The notes below the pieces were generated by a model. That model was not told where the DNA came from. It saw nothing but the letters and a program-made list of their open reading frames with translations, and made no database searches. This document shows, piece after piece, positions 35,143 through 42,813 of a stretch of 48,000 nucleotides of DNA. Source of the DNA: an uncultured Bacilli bacterium (lineage in GTDB: Bacteria; Bacillota_I; Bacilli_A; RF39; UBA660); NCBI GenBank assembly GCA_944371525.1, contig CALVXP010000004.1, positions 1-48,000 of the forward strand. The letters are read 5' to 3'. The position numbers and the translations under genes are program-made. Within the stretch, counting starts at the first letter, position 1. Every line of letters starts with the position of its first letter.

Positions 35143-36147
35143 ATGCCAATAAAAGTAGCAATTAATGGATTTGGTAGAATAGGTAGATTAGTTTTTAGAA
35201 TAATGGAAGAAGATAAGAATTTTGATGTAGTGGCTATTAATGATTTAACTGATTCAGAGCAGCTAGCATATTTACTTAAATATGATTCTAATCATAGAGT
35301 GTATAATAAAGACATTATTTATGATGAAGAGGGTATTATAGTAAATGAACATAAAGTTATGGTGTTTTCAGAATTAGATCCAAGCAATTTACCATGGGAT
35401 AAAATAGGAATTGATGTTGTTTTTGAATGTACTGGTAAATTTACTGATGTAGATAAGGCTATGTCACATATTAAAGCAGGAGCAAAGAAAGTAATTATAT
35501 CAGCACCGGCAAAAGGAAATGTAAAAACAATTGTTTACAATGTAAATGATGATGTACTTGATGGAACAGAAAAAATAATTTCTGCTGCTTCTTGTACAAC
35601 TAATTGTTTAGCGCCTGTGTTGAAAATTATCGATGATAACTTTGGCATTGTAAAAGGTTTTATGACAACAATACATGCTTATACAAATGATCAAGTTACA
35701 TTAGATGTTGCTCATAAAAAGGGGATTCAAACTAGAAGAGGAAGGGCATGTGCACTTAATATTGTTCCAACATCAACAGGAGCTGCTACTGCTATTGGTA
35801 AGGTAATTCCTAAGTTGGATGGAAAATTAAGTGGTAATGCTATGCGAGTTCCTGTTTCTGATGGTTCATTAATTGATTTAGTATTAGAACTAAATAGAGA
35901 AGTTACAAAAGAAGAAATAAATAATGTATTTAAAAATAATCAAAATGAAACAATTATATATACAGAAGATCCAATAGTATCATCAGATGTAATTTCATCA
36001 AAAGTTGGTGCAACTGTTGATGGGCAATTAACAGAAGTTTTAGAAGTTGAAGGAAAACAATTAGTTAAAATTGTAGCTTGGTATGATAATGAAATGGGTT
36101 ATTCTTATCAAATGGTAAGGACAGCAAAAAAACTAATTAGTTTGTAA
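35143..36147 (+). CDS. gap: Glyceraldehyde-3-phosphate dehydrogenase
   Basis: The glycolytic enzyme oxidises glyceraldehyde 3-phosphate to 1,3-bisphosphoglycerate. The 334-residue product has the Rossmann start INGFGRIGRLVFR, an Asp in VAINDLTD that favours NAD, the catalytic Cys in SAASCTTNCLAP (about residue 152), HAYTNDQ, and the C-terminal WYDNEMGYSYQMV. The length is typical. The usual partner pgk does not follow; a terminator does, so it is monocistronic. The binding site is GGAGAGTGAT. Confidence 0.98.
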   Translation: MPIKVAINGFGRIGRLVFRIMEEDKNFDVVAINDLTDSEQLAYLLKYDSNHRVYNKDIIYDEEGIIVNEHKVMVFSELDPSNLPWDKIGIDVVFECTGKFTDVDKAMSHIKAGAKKVIISAPAKGNVKTIVYNVNDDVLDGTEKIISAASCTTNCLAPVLKIIDDNFGIVKGFMTTIHAYTNDQVTLDVAHKKGIQTRRGRACALNIVPTSTGAATAIGKVIPKLDGKLSGNAMRVPVSDGSLIDLVLELNREVTKEEINNVFKNNQNETIIYTEDPIVSSDVISSKVGATVDGQLTEVLEVEGKQLVKIVAWYDNEMGYSYQMVRTAKKLISL

Positions 36148-36173
36148 AGATAGAAAAAAACTATCTTTTTTTT
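36146..36173 (+). terminator. Rho-independent terminator of gap
   Basis: AAAGATAG pairs with CTATCTTT around an AAAAAAA loop, with a run of T. It overlaps the gap stop codon. Confidence 0.85.
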
Positions 36174-36182
36174 CTTAATAAA

Positions 36183-36219
36183 TTGCTATTATTTAAAAAA
36201 TGTGGTATGCTAATATTAG
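36183..36219 (+). promoter_or_regulatory. Promoter and small palindrome before the TasA-like pair
   Basis: TTGCTA (36183-36188), a 17-base spacer and the extended -10 TGGTATGCT (TATGCT 36206-36211). The perfect 10-base palindrome CTAATATTAG (36210-36219) covers the likely transcription start, which suggests a repressor site. Confidence 0.55.
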
Positions 36220-36248
36220 TATATTAGGTAGACACAGGAGATGGTGAA

Positions 36249-36806
36249 ATGGAATTTAAAAAATTAATTTTTATTTTAGTTATTACTATTTCTATTATCG
36301 TTATTAGTTTAATGGGTGTGTCTTATGCATGGTATAGTTTGTCTAATAGTTCTACAAGTTTTAATACAACAACTGCAAATACTGATTTGACGATTTTGTA
36401 TGCACAAAGCGAATATGTAAATGTCGTGACAGGAGTACCAATAACAGAGGAAGATGCTTCTTCAAAAGCTGGAATAAGTAGGTTTACTGTTACTCCTGGA
36501 AATAATTTAAATGGGTATACCGTATATATGTCAATTGAATTATCACAAATTACTATTGATGATGAATTAAAAACAGAAGATTTTAAAATTCAATTGTTAG
36601 AAAATGGTGTTTCAATTTATAATGGAACAGGGAAAGATATTACAGGTACTACTTTGTCGATGAAGCAATTAGCAAAGGTAAATATAGGGACTACATATAA
36701 TTATGAACTTAGAATTTGGCTAAATGAAACAGGAGTGTCACAAAATGAATTGATGGGTAAAAATTTTTCTGGAAAAATTAAAATATCAAGTTCAATAAAA
36801 AAATAA
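36249..36806 (+). CDS. TasA/SipW-type secreted protein, copy 1
   Basis: The product is 185 residues. The signal region (LIFILVITISIIVISLMGVS) ends in YAWYSLSNSS, the SYAW-type motif of precursors cut by the SipW signal peptidase and related to the biofilm fibre protein TasA and camelysin. The mature part is beta-rich (ISRFTVTPGNNLNGYTVYMS, YELRIWLNETG), as in the TasA-like sandwich. It forms a pair with the next gene, 18 bases away. No SipW peptidase gene is in the window. A role as surface fibre or matrix subunit is inferred. Confidence 0.7.
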   Translation: MEFKKLIFILVITISIIVISLMGVSYAWYSLSNSSTSFNTTTANTDLTILYAQSEYVNVVTGVPITEEDASSKAGISRFTVTPGNNLNGYTVYMSIELSQITIDDELKTEDFKIQLLENGVSIYNGTGKDITGTTLSMKQLAKVNIGTTYNYELRIWLNETGVSQNELMGKNFSGKIKISSSIKK

Positions 36807-36824
36807 CAAAGGGTGATGTGTTAT

Positions 36825-37376
36825 ATGCAAAAAATTATTAATAATGTGATTATTGTTTTAATTGTTATAACAATATGTTTAGTAACTTTTAGCATTACAT
36901 ATGCATGGTTTGTAACATCACAATCTACTAATAATATTAATGCGGTGTCATCTGGTAAGTTGGAGATAATTTATGATAAAGGACAGGATGTAAATGGAAC
37001 ATTGCGTCCATCATCTTCAAAAGAAACTGGATTAATGGCATCTGTTAAAATAAAACAAAGTGAAAATAGTGTAGATGCTCTTGGAACTGTGACTTTAAAT
37101 GTAGTCAATATTGATTCTGCTTTGTCTATTAAAGGGTTGAAATGGGAGTTATATAAAGATTCTGATAATGTCGCTGTTGCAAATGGAACTTTTGAAGGAG
37201 TTACATCTAATAGTGAAATAAATTTAATTGAAGATGTTTTATTGACTACTTCAGAAACTACTTTTACATTATACATATGGTTAAATGGTAGTGAAGTTGA
37301 TAATTCAGTTATGAATAAATCATTTAGTGCTTATATTTCGGCTACTGCAAGAAGTAAACCAGTTGATTTAAATTAA
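36825..37376 (+). CDS. TasA/SipW-type secreted protein, copy 2
   Basis: The product is 183 residues from the ATG at 36825 (AAAGGGTGAT at 36808-36817; the GTG at 36813 lies in that site). The signal region (IVLIVITICLVTFSITYAWF) ends in the same TYAW motif as its neighbour. The mature part is a beta-rich domain with the parallel pattern WELYKDSDNVAVANGTFEG and FTLYIWLNGSE. It is a divergent paralogue of the upstream gene. A terminator overlaps the stop, so the two form one transcription unit. Function as for copy 1 is inferred. Confidence 0.7.
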   Translation: MQKIINNVIIVLIVITICLVTFSITYAWFVTSQSTNNINAVSSGKLEIIYDKGQDVNGTLRPSSSKETGLMASVKIKQSENSVDALGTVTLNVVNIDSALSIKGLKWELYKDSDNVAVANGTFEGVTSNSEINLIEDVLLTTSETTFTLYIWLNGSEVDNSVMNKSFSAYISATARSKPVDLN

Positions 37377-37409
37377 AAAGTAAACAATATGTAAATGTGT
37401 TTACTTTTT
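37375..37409 (+). terminator. Rho-independent terminator
   Basis: AAAAAGTAAAC (37375-37385) pairs with GTTTACTTTTT (37399-37409) and overlaps the stop of the TasA-like gene. Confidence 0.85.
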
Positions 37410-37423
37410 ATGTTTTATTATTG

Positions 37424-37429
37424 TATAAT
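37424..37429 (+). promoter_or_regulatory. -10 box for the transglutaminase-like gene
   Basis: A perfect TATAAT lies 16 bases before the ATG at 37445. The best -35 is TTTACT (37400-37405) inside the preceding terminator stem, 18 bases upstream. Confidence 0.5.
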
Positions 37430-37444
37430 TATAATGGTGAGAGT

Positions 37445-38500
37445 ATGAAAAGAAATAACTCATTAGTATGTAGTGTAACAAAATTTGATGATATAAAAAA
37501 AATAAATAGAAATACTCAATACATTAATTTATTTTTAGATAAAGCAAATGGTGAATTATTTGCTTATTTTATAGAAAATGGAAAAAAGTATTCATATGCT
37601 GAATCATTTAGTGAATTGAATGGTTATATATATGTTGATTATGACACCTTTATTAAAGGTGAAATGAAAGTAAAGTCTATTATAGAAGGTATTCCATCTA
37701 ATTTAAGTCAGTTAGAGAAGTTACGATATATTTATATTGAGTTAGGTAAGACAATGAGTTATGATATAAATGTAATTTTGGAAAAAAACGATAATTTTAT
37801 TTTTAATAATTTAGGTAATATTAATAATTTATGGGGATCTTTATCAACAGGTAAGATTACTAATATATCAATTGTAAAAATATTTAAATATTTATGTGTT
37901 TTATTAAATATTGATTGTGAAATTGTCTCTACTAGTGATTATGGATATTTGTGTAATAAAGTAGTTATTAATGATCAAGTAATGTTATTAGATCTAATGA
38001 AGGATATTCCTTATATTCAATGTGGATTTCCTACTATGTATTTTCATAATTATAATGATGATATAGAATTAGATAAAAAAATTGGTTATGTTCATAATAT
38101 ATATAATAATGAAATAATTGAAAGCGAAATAAAAAAATATATAAAAAACGGTAATTGTAATTTAGAAAAAATATTATTTATAATTCAGCAAGTATTAAAT
38201 GTTGATAATATTCGACCAATAGAATTGGGGATTATATTAGATAGTATTTTTAGTAAATATTTTCCTAACCATGAAATAACTATTAACAACTTATACATAA
38301 ATGATATATATGGAAATAAAGAGCATTTTCTTTTAATAACTGGTGATAATAAGCATTTTAGTTATAATTATCGAAAAAAAAGTTTCGTAGAAATTTCTAA
38401 GCAAGAACTTACGCATAATTTGAATTCTAAAAAAATTGGTATATATTTAGAAGAAGAAATTCCTGATTTAGAAATATATAATACTAAAAGTATAATTTAA
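37445..38500 (+). CDS. Possible transglutaminase-like protein
   Basis: The product is 351 residues from the ATG at 37445, preceded by GGTGAG. There is no signal peptide or membrane segment. The middle (about residues 85-185: LEKLRYIYIELGKTMSYDIN, IVKIFKYLCVLLNIDCEIVS, NKVVINDQVMLLDLMKD) follows the order of the transglutaminase-like fold, in which a Cys helix is followed by a His strand and an Asp strand. The expected GxC and HAWN motifs are not clear, so it may be inactive. The C-terminal 150 residues are not recognised. It lies just before two degenerate transporter ATPases. The fold call is low confidence. Confidence 0.5.
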   Translation: MKRNNSLVCSVTKFDDIKKINRNTQYINLFLDKANGELFAYFIENGKKYSYAESFSELNGYIYVDYDTFIKGEMKVKSIIEGIPSNLSQLEKLRYIYIELGKTMSYDINVILEKNDNFIFNNLGNINNLWGSLSTGKITNISIVKIFKYLCVLLNIDCEIVSTSDYGYLCNKVVINDQVMLLDLMKDIPYIQCGFPTMYFHNYNDDIELDKKIGYVHNIYNNEIIESEIKKYIKNGNCNLEKILFIIQQVLNVDNIRPIELGIILDSIFSKYFPNHEITINNLYINDIYGNKEHFLLITGDNKHFSYNYRKKSFVEISKQELTHNLNSKKIGIYLEEEIPDLEIYNTKSII

Positions 38501-38553
38501 TATTGTTAAGTACTAGTTGTTGTGTTAAAATAAAAACACTGAGAAGGTGAAAT

Positions 38554-39333
38554 ATGGCTAATGTATTAGAAATAAAAAATATATCTTTTAAGTATAATAA
38601 TAATTACATATTCAATAAATTTAATTTAAACATAAAAAAAAATGATTTTGTTTATATTATTGGTACAAATAATTCGGGTAAAACTACTTTGATTAATATA
38701 TTAAATGGTTATCCATTTGATGGAGAAATACATGTAAATAATTTAGAATATAACAGTGTAACAAGACAAAAAATCAGTCAATTTATGAATATAATAGACA
38801 AAAATGATGCAAATAATTGTAAATTAATTAACATAATAGACAAAATTAAAGAAATATCTAGTGACAAGTATGAAACGATTATAAAGGATTATGAATCGTT
38901 AAATATAGGTAAAGATGATTATAGAAAATTAAATTATTTAGATAAAATAAAGGTTATCTTATTTATAAATTTTATAAATAGTTATAGTTTTTTAATAATA
39001 GATGAAGTAATAGATATGTTGGATAATAAAGATAAAGATATTATTTATCGTCTGTTAAAAAAATATCAAAGAATATATAAAAAGACAATATTGGTTATTA
39101 GCAACAATGCTGATGGAATTATATATGCAAAGAGAATATTAATTTTAAATAAAGGAGTAATTTGCTTTGATGGATCTGTAAAAGATGTAGATAAAAATGA
39201 TAATATATTTAATGAATTGTCAATAAAATTACCATTTGTTGTAGATTTGTCAATAAAGTTAAAATTATATAATTTAATAGATGAAATTTATATTGATGAA
39301 AAAAGGATGATAAAAGACATATGGAAAAAATAG
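38554..39333 (+). CDS. Degenerate EcfA1-like ABC ATPase
   Basis: The product is 259 residues. It starts like EcfA1/CbiO (LEIKNISFKYNNNYIFNKFN), with Walker A GTNNSGKTTL and Walker B FLIIDEVIDMLD. The Q-loop region is altered, the LSGGQ signature is replaced by YRKLNYLDK, and the switch His is Asn (ISNNADGIIYAKRILILNKG). It probably binds nucleotide but lacks normal ABC catalysis. Position supports an ECF origin: in Firmicutes ecfA1-ecfA2-ecfT usually precede truA, and here a second degenerate ATPase and then truA follow. It overlaps the second ATPase gene by 13 bases. GAAGGTGA is the binding site. Confidence 0.75.
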   Translation: MANVLEIKNISFKYNNNYIFNKFNLNIKKNDFVYIIGTNNSGKTTLINILNGYPFDGEIHVNNLEYNSVTRQKISQFMNIIDKNDANNCKLINIIDKIKEISSDKYETIIKDYESLNIGKDDYRKLNYLDKIKVILFINFINSYSFLIIDEVIDMLDNKDKDIIYRLLKKYQRIYKKTILVISNNADGIIYAKRILILNKGVICFDGSVKDVDKNDNIFNELSIKLPFVVDLSIKLKLYNLIDEIYIDEKRMIKDIWKK

Positions 39334-39977
39334 TATTGAATGGTATATTAGTAGACAAATATACCAGTTTTCGTAAAGTTTTATTGAATATTGATATAAA
39401 TAATGTGGAAATTATTAAATTTTGTAAAAGTCAATTTATTATTCCTTCTGTTCAGTTATTTTTTAAAATTAATTGTAAGAGAAGCGTAAATCAAAAAAAT
39501 ATATATCAAGTATTGTCTATGTTGGATTTAAAAGAAATCAAACTAAAAGATGACCCATTGATGTTAAGTGATAGTGACAAATATAAATTATTAATAGCAT
39601 TATCATTAATTAATAATCCAAGTAGTTTTGTAATAGTGTATCCTGAGTTATATTTAGATGATTGTAATATAGATTTAATATTTAAAATTTTTAAAAAACT
39701 ATCTAAGGAATATGGAAAAAAGATTTATATAATAACAAATGATATAGATTTATTGTATAGAGAGTGCGATAATATATATATATATGCTAAAAATAATATA
39801 ATATTTAAAGGAAATAGAAAAAAAATATATGAAGAACGAGAAACTATATTAAGTAATAATTTTTCATTACCTAAAATATTAAATTTTATTTCTTTGGTTG
39901 AAGAAAAAAAGAAAATAAAATTGGAACCAACATTTGATATCAAAGAATTAATGAAGGATATATATAGAAATGTATAA
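39321..39977 (+). CDS. Degenerate EcfA2-like ABC ATPase without Walker A
   Basis: The product is 218 residues, shorter than the usual 280 or so of EcfA2. No GxxGxGK(S/T) motif is present. Yet the second half still aligns in order with an ABC ATPase: LMLSDSDKYKLLIALSLINN in place of the signature helix, SFVIVYPELYLDD in place of Walker B and D-loop (the catalytic Asp-Glu replaced), and IYIITNDIDLLYRECDNIYI in place of the H-loop (His to Asn). It is thus almost certainly not an ATPase. It overlaps the EcfA1-like gene by 13 bases and precedes truA; the ecfT gene expected between is absent. Confidence 0.65.
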   Translation: MEKIVLNGILVDKYTSFRKVLLNIDINNVEIIKFCKSQFIIPSVQLFFKINCKRSVNQKNIYQVLSMLDLKEIKLKDDPLMLSDSDKYKLLIALSLINNPSSFVIVYPELYLDDCNIDLIFKIFKKLSKEYGKKIYIITNDIDLLYRECDNIYIYAKNNIIFKGNRKKIYEERETILSNNFSLPKILNFISLVEEKKKIKLEPTFDIKELMKDIYRNV

Positions 39978-39991
39978 TAATGGAAATATGG

Positions 39992-40020
39992 TTGTTTGTG
40001 TTGATAAATAATATTATAAT
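39992..40020 (+). promoter_or_regulatory. truA promoter
   Basis: TTGTTT (39992-39997), a 17-base spacer and a perfect TATAAT (40015-40020), in the 84-base gap between the EcfA2-like gene and truA. Confidence 0.6.
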
Positions 40021-40061
40021 TGGTAAAATTAAATATATTAATGCAGAAAAGAGGTAGTATA

Positions 40062-40802
40062 ATGCGTTATTTAATAACATTTTCATATGATGGTAGTTTG
40101 TTTTCTGGTTATCAGAAGCAACCTAAGATGCGTACAATTCAGGGTGAATTAGAAAGAGTTTTAAAGGAAATAAACGATAATAAAAAAGTAGATGTGCATT
40201 CTTCGGGTCGAACTGATGCAGGAGTACATGCTTTAAATCAAAAGGCCCATTTTGATTTAGATATAGAAATAACTACAGATAATTTATGGAAAGGCATGAA
40301 TTCATTATTGCCAGAAGATATTTATATAAAGAAAGTTGAACATGTAAAAGATGATTTTCATGCTAGATTTAATGCTATTGGTAAAGAATATATTTACTTG
40401 ATTAATATGGGTGAATATGATCCGATAGAAAGAAAATATATATATCAATATAATAGAAAGTTAGATGTAGTAGAAATGGAAAGGGCTATGAAGTATTTAG
40501 AAGGAACGCATAATTTTAAGTCATTTACAAAAACTGATGAAGAAAAAGATGATTATGTAAGAACTTTATCACAAACCAATTTAATAAGGGATACTAAGGA
40601 TGTTAATAAAATTACTTTGGTATTTGTAGGTACTGGTTTTCTCAGATATATGGTTAGAAATATTGTAGGTACACTTATTGAAATAGGTGAAGGAAAAAGA
40701 AAAAGCGAAGAAATTATAACGATATTAAATGACAAAAATAGAACTAGTGCGGGGAAAACAGCTAGTCCAGAAGGTTTATATTTGAAAAATGTATTTTATT
40801 AG
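40062..40802 (+). CDS. truA: tRNA pseudouridine(38-40) synthase TruA
   Basis: TruA converts uridine to pseudouridine at positions 38-40 of the tRNA anticodon stem-loop. The 246-residue product has the N-terminal YDGSLFSGYQKQP, the catalytic-Asp motif SSGRTDAGVHAL (about residue 52), HARFNAIGKEYIYLI, and FLRYMVRNIVGTLIEIGEG near the C-terminus. The ATG at 40062 follows AGAGGTAG; earlier in-frame starts lack a site. The length is normal. It is convergent with the cell wall hydrolase gene and shares a bidirectional terminator with it. Confidence 0.96.
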   Translation: MRYLITFSYDGSLFSGYQKQPKMRTIQGELERVLKEINDNKKVDVHSSGRTDAGVHALNQKAHFDLDIEITTDNLWKGMNSLLPEDIYIKKVEHVKDDFHARFNAIGKEYIYLINMGEYDPIERKYIYQYNRKLDVVEMERAMKYLEGTHNFKSFTKTDEEKDDYVRTLSQTNLIRDTKDVNKITLVFVGTGFLRYMVRNIVGTLIEIGEGKRKSEEIITILNDKNRTSAGKTASPEGLYLKNVFY

Positions 40803-40815
40803 AATACATTTTTTT
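40785..40815. terminator. Bidirectional terminator between truA and the hydrolase
   Basis: AAAAATGTATT (40785-40795) pairs with AATACATTTTT (40803-40813). The truA stop is in the loop and the minus-strand stop lies at the right edge. Confidence 0.85.
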
Positions 40816-41239
40816 AATGAAGTTCTTTGCAAATACCAGGATCTGGTTTATAGAAACAGTGATTTTTATATTTTCCCGCAAAATCTTGCTCCCACCATGT
40901 ACTAGTGCAAGATGTTCCAGCTGTAGGAGCATAAAACCACAGTGCATTAGTAGCAGGGTGATAATATTCTCCTCTTAGTACTCTATCTGCTAATTGTAAT
41001 TCTTTGTCCGTTGGATTTCCATAAAATAATGAACTTGATGTTCCAGAAAAACCACCTGGGGATTGATATATCATTTGACTTACAGTAGTTATATCTTTAA
41101 AAGTTAAACAATCTGCTAAAACTCTATTGACGCCAACATTACCTACCATAAGCATTCCAAGGTCTCCTTCGCCAACTGCTTCAGCACGCATAAGTCTTGC
41201 TAATAATTCTTTCTCTTTTTGAGTATATTTAACAACCAT
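40814..41239 (-). CDS. SleB/CwlJ-type cell wall hydrolase
   Basis: The product is 141 residues from the ATG at 41239, which follows GGTGAT on the minus strand. It matches the Hydrolase_2 (SleB/CwlJ) domain: LARLMRAEAVGEGDLGMLMV with the catalytic Glu, NVGVNRVLADC, IYQSPGGFSG, and NALWFYAP near the C-terminus. These enzymes act on peptidoglycan, in spore-formers on the cortex during germination. At this start there is no signal peptide, as in CwlJ. Six Cys sit in the C-terminal half. No other spore genes are in the window, so the role may be a general wall enzyme. Confidence 0.88.
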   Translation of the reverse strand: MVVKYTQKEKELLARLMRAEAVGEGDLGMLMVGNVGVNRVLADCLTFKDITTVSQMIYQSPGGFSGTSSSLFYGNPTDKELQLADRVLRGEYYHPATNALWFYAPTAGTSCTSTWWEQDFAGKYKNHCFYKPDPGICKELH

Positions 41240-41281
41240 ATGTATCACCATTATATTATATGAAAAAAATAGCAAAAATAG

Positions 41282-41310
41282 TTGAAAAAAATAAAAAAAT
41301 ATGGTAAATT
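41282..41310 (+). promoter_or_regulatory. tRNA-Trp promoter
   Basis: TTGAAA (41282-41287), a 17-base spacer and the extended -10 TGGTAAATT (41302-41310), about 20 bases before the tRNA. Confidence 0.65.
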
Positions 41311-41330
41311 ATACATATACCTATTTATTT

Positions 41331-41404
41331 AGGGGTGTGGTGTAATGGTAACATTCGGGTCTCCAAAACCCTAGCTGGGAGTTCGATTCTCTCCACCCCT
41401 GCCA
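41331..41404 (+). tRNA. trnW: tRNA-Trp (CCA anticodon)
   Basis: The acceptor stem AGGGGTG pairs with CACCCCT (41394-41400); the anticodon arm CGGGT-CTCCAAA-ACCCT gives the anticodon CCA, and the T-arm has GTTCGATTC-type sequence. The 3' CCA is encoded (41402-41404). It reads UGG only. This agrees with the use of TGA as stop in this window. Confidence 0.95.
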
Positions 41405-41415
41405 GATAGATATTT

Positions 41416-41452
41416 GACTTTAATCTAATAATAGGTTAAAGTTTTATTTTTT
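41416..41452 (+). terminator. Rho-independent terminator of tRNA-Trp
   Basis: ACTTTAATCTA (41417-41427) pairs along its full length with TAGGTTAAAGT, followed by TTTATTTTTT. It ends just before the AGGGGGGA binding site of the next gene. Confidence 0.85.
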
Positions 41453-41465
41453 AGGGGGGATTTTA

Positions 41466-41942
41466 ATGGATAAATTGTTTTTTATGAAGAAAGAATTAGA
41501 GGAATTATGGGGTAGTATTTCTTATTATGAAAGGGTTCATAACATTCATTCTTCTAAATTAGTTGCATATTATAATTTGTTAAAAAACTTTATTGAATAT
41601 GGAAAAAAATATTTTGATGATTCAAGTTTAACATATGAACAAATAGATGATAATATGAATAAATGTGCAATTGATATTATTAGAAAAATTTTGTTTAATA
41701 GTAATGAAGATATTTTAGATAATTTATCTGAATTAAGCGATTTGGAGAGATATTTATTAGAAAAATTAGAATATTGTTTAAATTTAAAAGAATATTATGA
41801 ACGAGATTTTATAGCAGCAGATTTATATGCAAATGATAGAAAATATTTAGCACAATTCAGCGATGAAGATATTATTAGATTTAAAAATTTTCAAAATTTT
41901 ATTAGAATAAATTCATCACACAATGACAATAAATTAAAATAG
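41466..41942 (+). CDS. Hypothetical helical protein
   Basis: The product is 158 residues, not recognised. A strong AGGGGGGA precedes the ATG. The protein is almost wholly helical and charged (KKELEELWGSISYYERVHN, LSDLERYLLEKLEYCLNLK), with no membrane helix or enzyme motif. It begins 14 bases after the tRNA terminator and may depend on read-through or on a weak promoter of its own. The two following small genes have a similar Lys/Asn-rich helical nature, but I see no clear homology among the three. Confidence 0.6.
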   Translation: MDKLFFMKKELEELWGSISYYERVHNIHSSKLVAYYNLLKNFIEYGKKYFDDSSLTYEQIDDNMNKCAIDIIRKILFNSNEDILDNLSELSDLERYLLEKLEYCLNLKEYYERDFIAADLYANDRKYLAQFSDEDIIRFKNFQNFIRINSSHNDNKLK

Positions 41943-42028
41943 GATGATAGTTATTAAATAAAGGTATATTTTTGGGTAGAATATAAGTAGGGAAGCTGAT
42001 GGTAGTATTATAAATGTAATAAAGTTAT

Positions 42029-42418
42029 TTGTTTCTGAAATATACAATAGAAAGTAAAAAAAATATACGGTTTCAAATGGATAAAAATATAAGATTGACA
42101 TATTATCAAGTTATGATTTTTATTAAAGAAATTGGTAAATTAAAAAAAGAAAATAAAAATTTTTTTGATGAAATAAGTCATAATTTTGAAATATATGTTT
42201 TAAACAGAACTAAGGAACTTGTGTTAAAATATCCGGATTTTATAATGGATTTAAAGGGAAGATTAAAATTGTATACTATTTCTAATGGTATGTATAGATA
42301 TTTGATTAATTTAACAAAAATTGATCCTTTGGATAAAAAGAATTCTTCTTATATAAAAGAAATTAAAGAAGAAGAAGAAGCAAAATTTAATGAGTATAAA
42401 TCAAAATTACATAGATAA
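42029..42418 (+). CDS. Hypothetical small helical protein, start uncertain
   Basis: The product is 129 residues from TTG 42029, or 113 from ATG 42077. Neither start has a clear ribosome binding site, unlike nearly every other gene here, and a stop lies at 42020-42022, so the frame cannot begin further upstream. The protein is basic and helical (YQVMIFIKEIGKLKKENKNF, ELVLKYPDFIMDLKGRLKLY) and ends with an acidic-basic coil. It is not recognised. It may be a poorly translated or decaying gene. The 41943-42028 gap is AT-rich and holds no other signal that I can support. Confidence 0.45.
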   Translation: MFLKYTIESKKNIRFQMDKNIRLTYYQVMIFIKEIGKLKKENKNFFDEISHNFEIYVLNRTKELVLKYPDFIMDLKGRLKLYTISNGMYRYLINLTKIDPLDKKNSSYIKEIKEEEEAKFNEYKSKLHR

Positions 42419-42440
42419 TTGCGATAGTTTGTAGGGTAAA

Positions 42441-42725
42441 ATGGATATAAAAGTTAATTATTATAAATGTGATAATGATATGGCTTGGTTAGCTGCACAA
42501 GTTTTTTCTGATGAACATTTTGGAGATGCTCTTACTAATGATGAATTAAATAAAAGAATTAAATTAGAAGAAGAGTATAAAGATGAAATTGGATTAGTAA
42601 AAGAACTTGTAAAAAATAATCCTAACTTTGAAAATTTGTCTTATGAAAATAAGATTAATTTTGTTGCTAATATGATTGTTGGATTACATAATAAAAGAGA
42701 AGAAAATAAAAGGAAACAAAGATAA
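42441..42725 (+). CDS. Hypothetical small charged protein
   Basis: The product is 94 residues, starting at the ATG 42441 behind TAGGG. It has a short N-terminal strand (MDIKVNYYKCDNDMAWLAAQ), then charged helices (DELNKRIKLEEEYKDEIGLV, NPNFENLSYENKINFVANMI) and a basic C-terminus (NKREENKRKQR) that could contact nucleic acid. There is no membrane segment. I do not recognise the family. A terminator follows directly. Confidence 0.5.
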   Translation: MDIKVNYYKCDNDMAWLAAQVFSDEHFGDALTNDELNKRIKLEEEYKDEIGLVKELVKNNPNFENLSYENKINFVANMIVGLHNKREENKRKQR

Positions 42726-42738
42726 TAAATACTGTAAA

Positions 42739-42782
42739 AAAATAGTAAAATGGATTAATTTTATCCTTTTATTATTTTTTTT
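42739..42782 (+). terminator. Rho-independent terminator
   Basis: AATAGTAAAATGGAT pairs with ATCCTTTTATTATT (one bulged base, one wobble), followed by a T-run. It isolates the zinc dehydrogenase gene from upstream. Confidence 0.75.
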
Positions 42783-42813
42783 ATGTTAAAATTAGAATAG
42801 TGGAGGTAGAATT

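Noticed and set aside
39980-40057. 25-codon hydrophobic frame before truA as an ecfT remnant
   Set aside because: It is too short to support any homology and overlaps the likely truA promoter.
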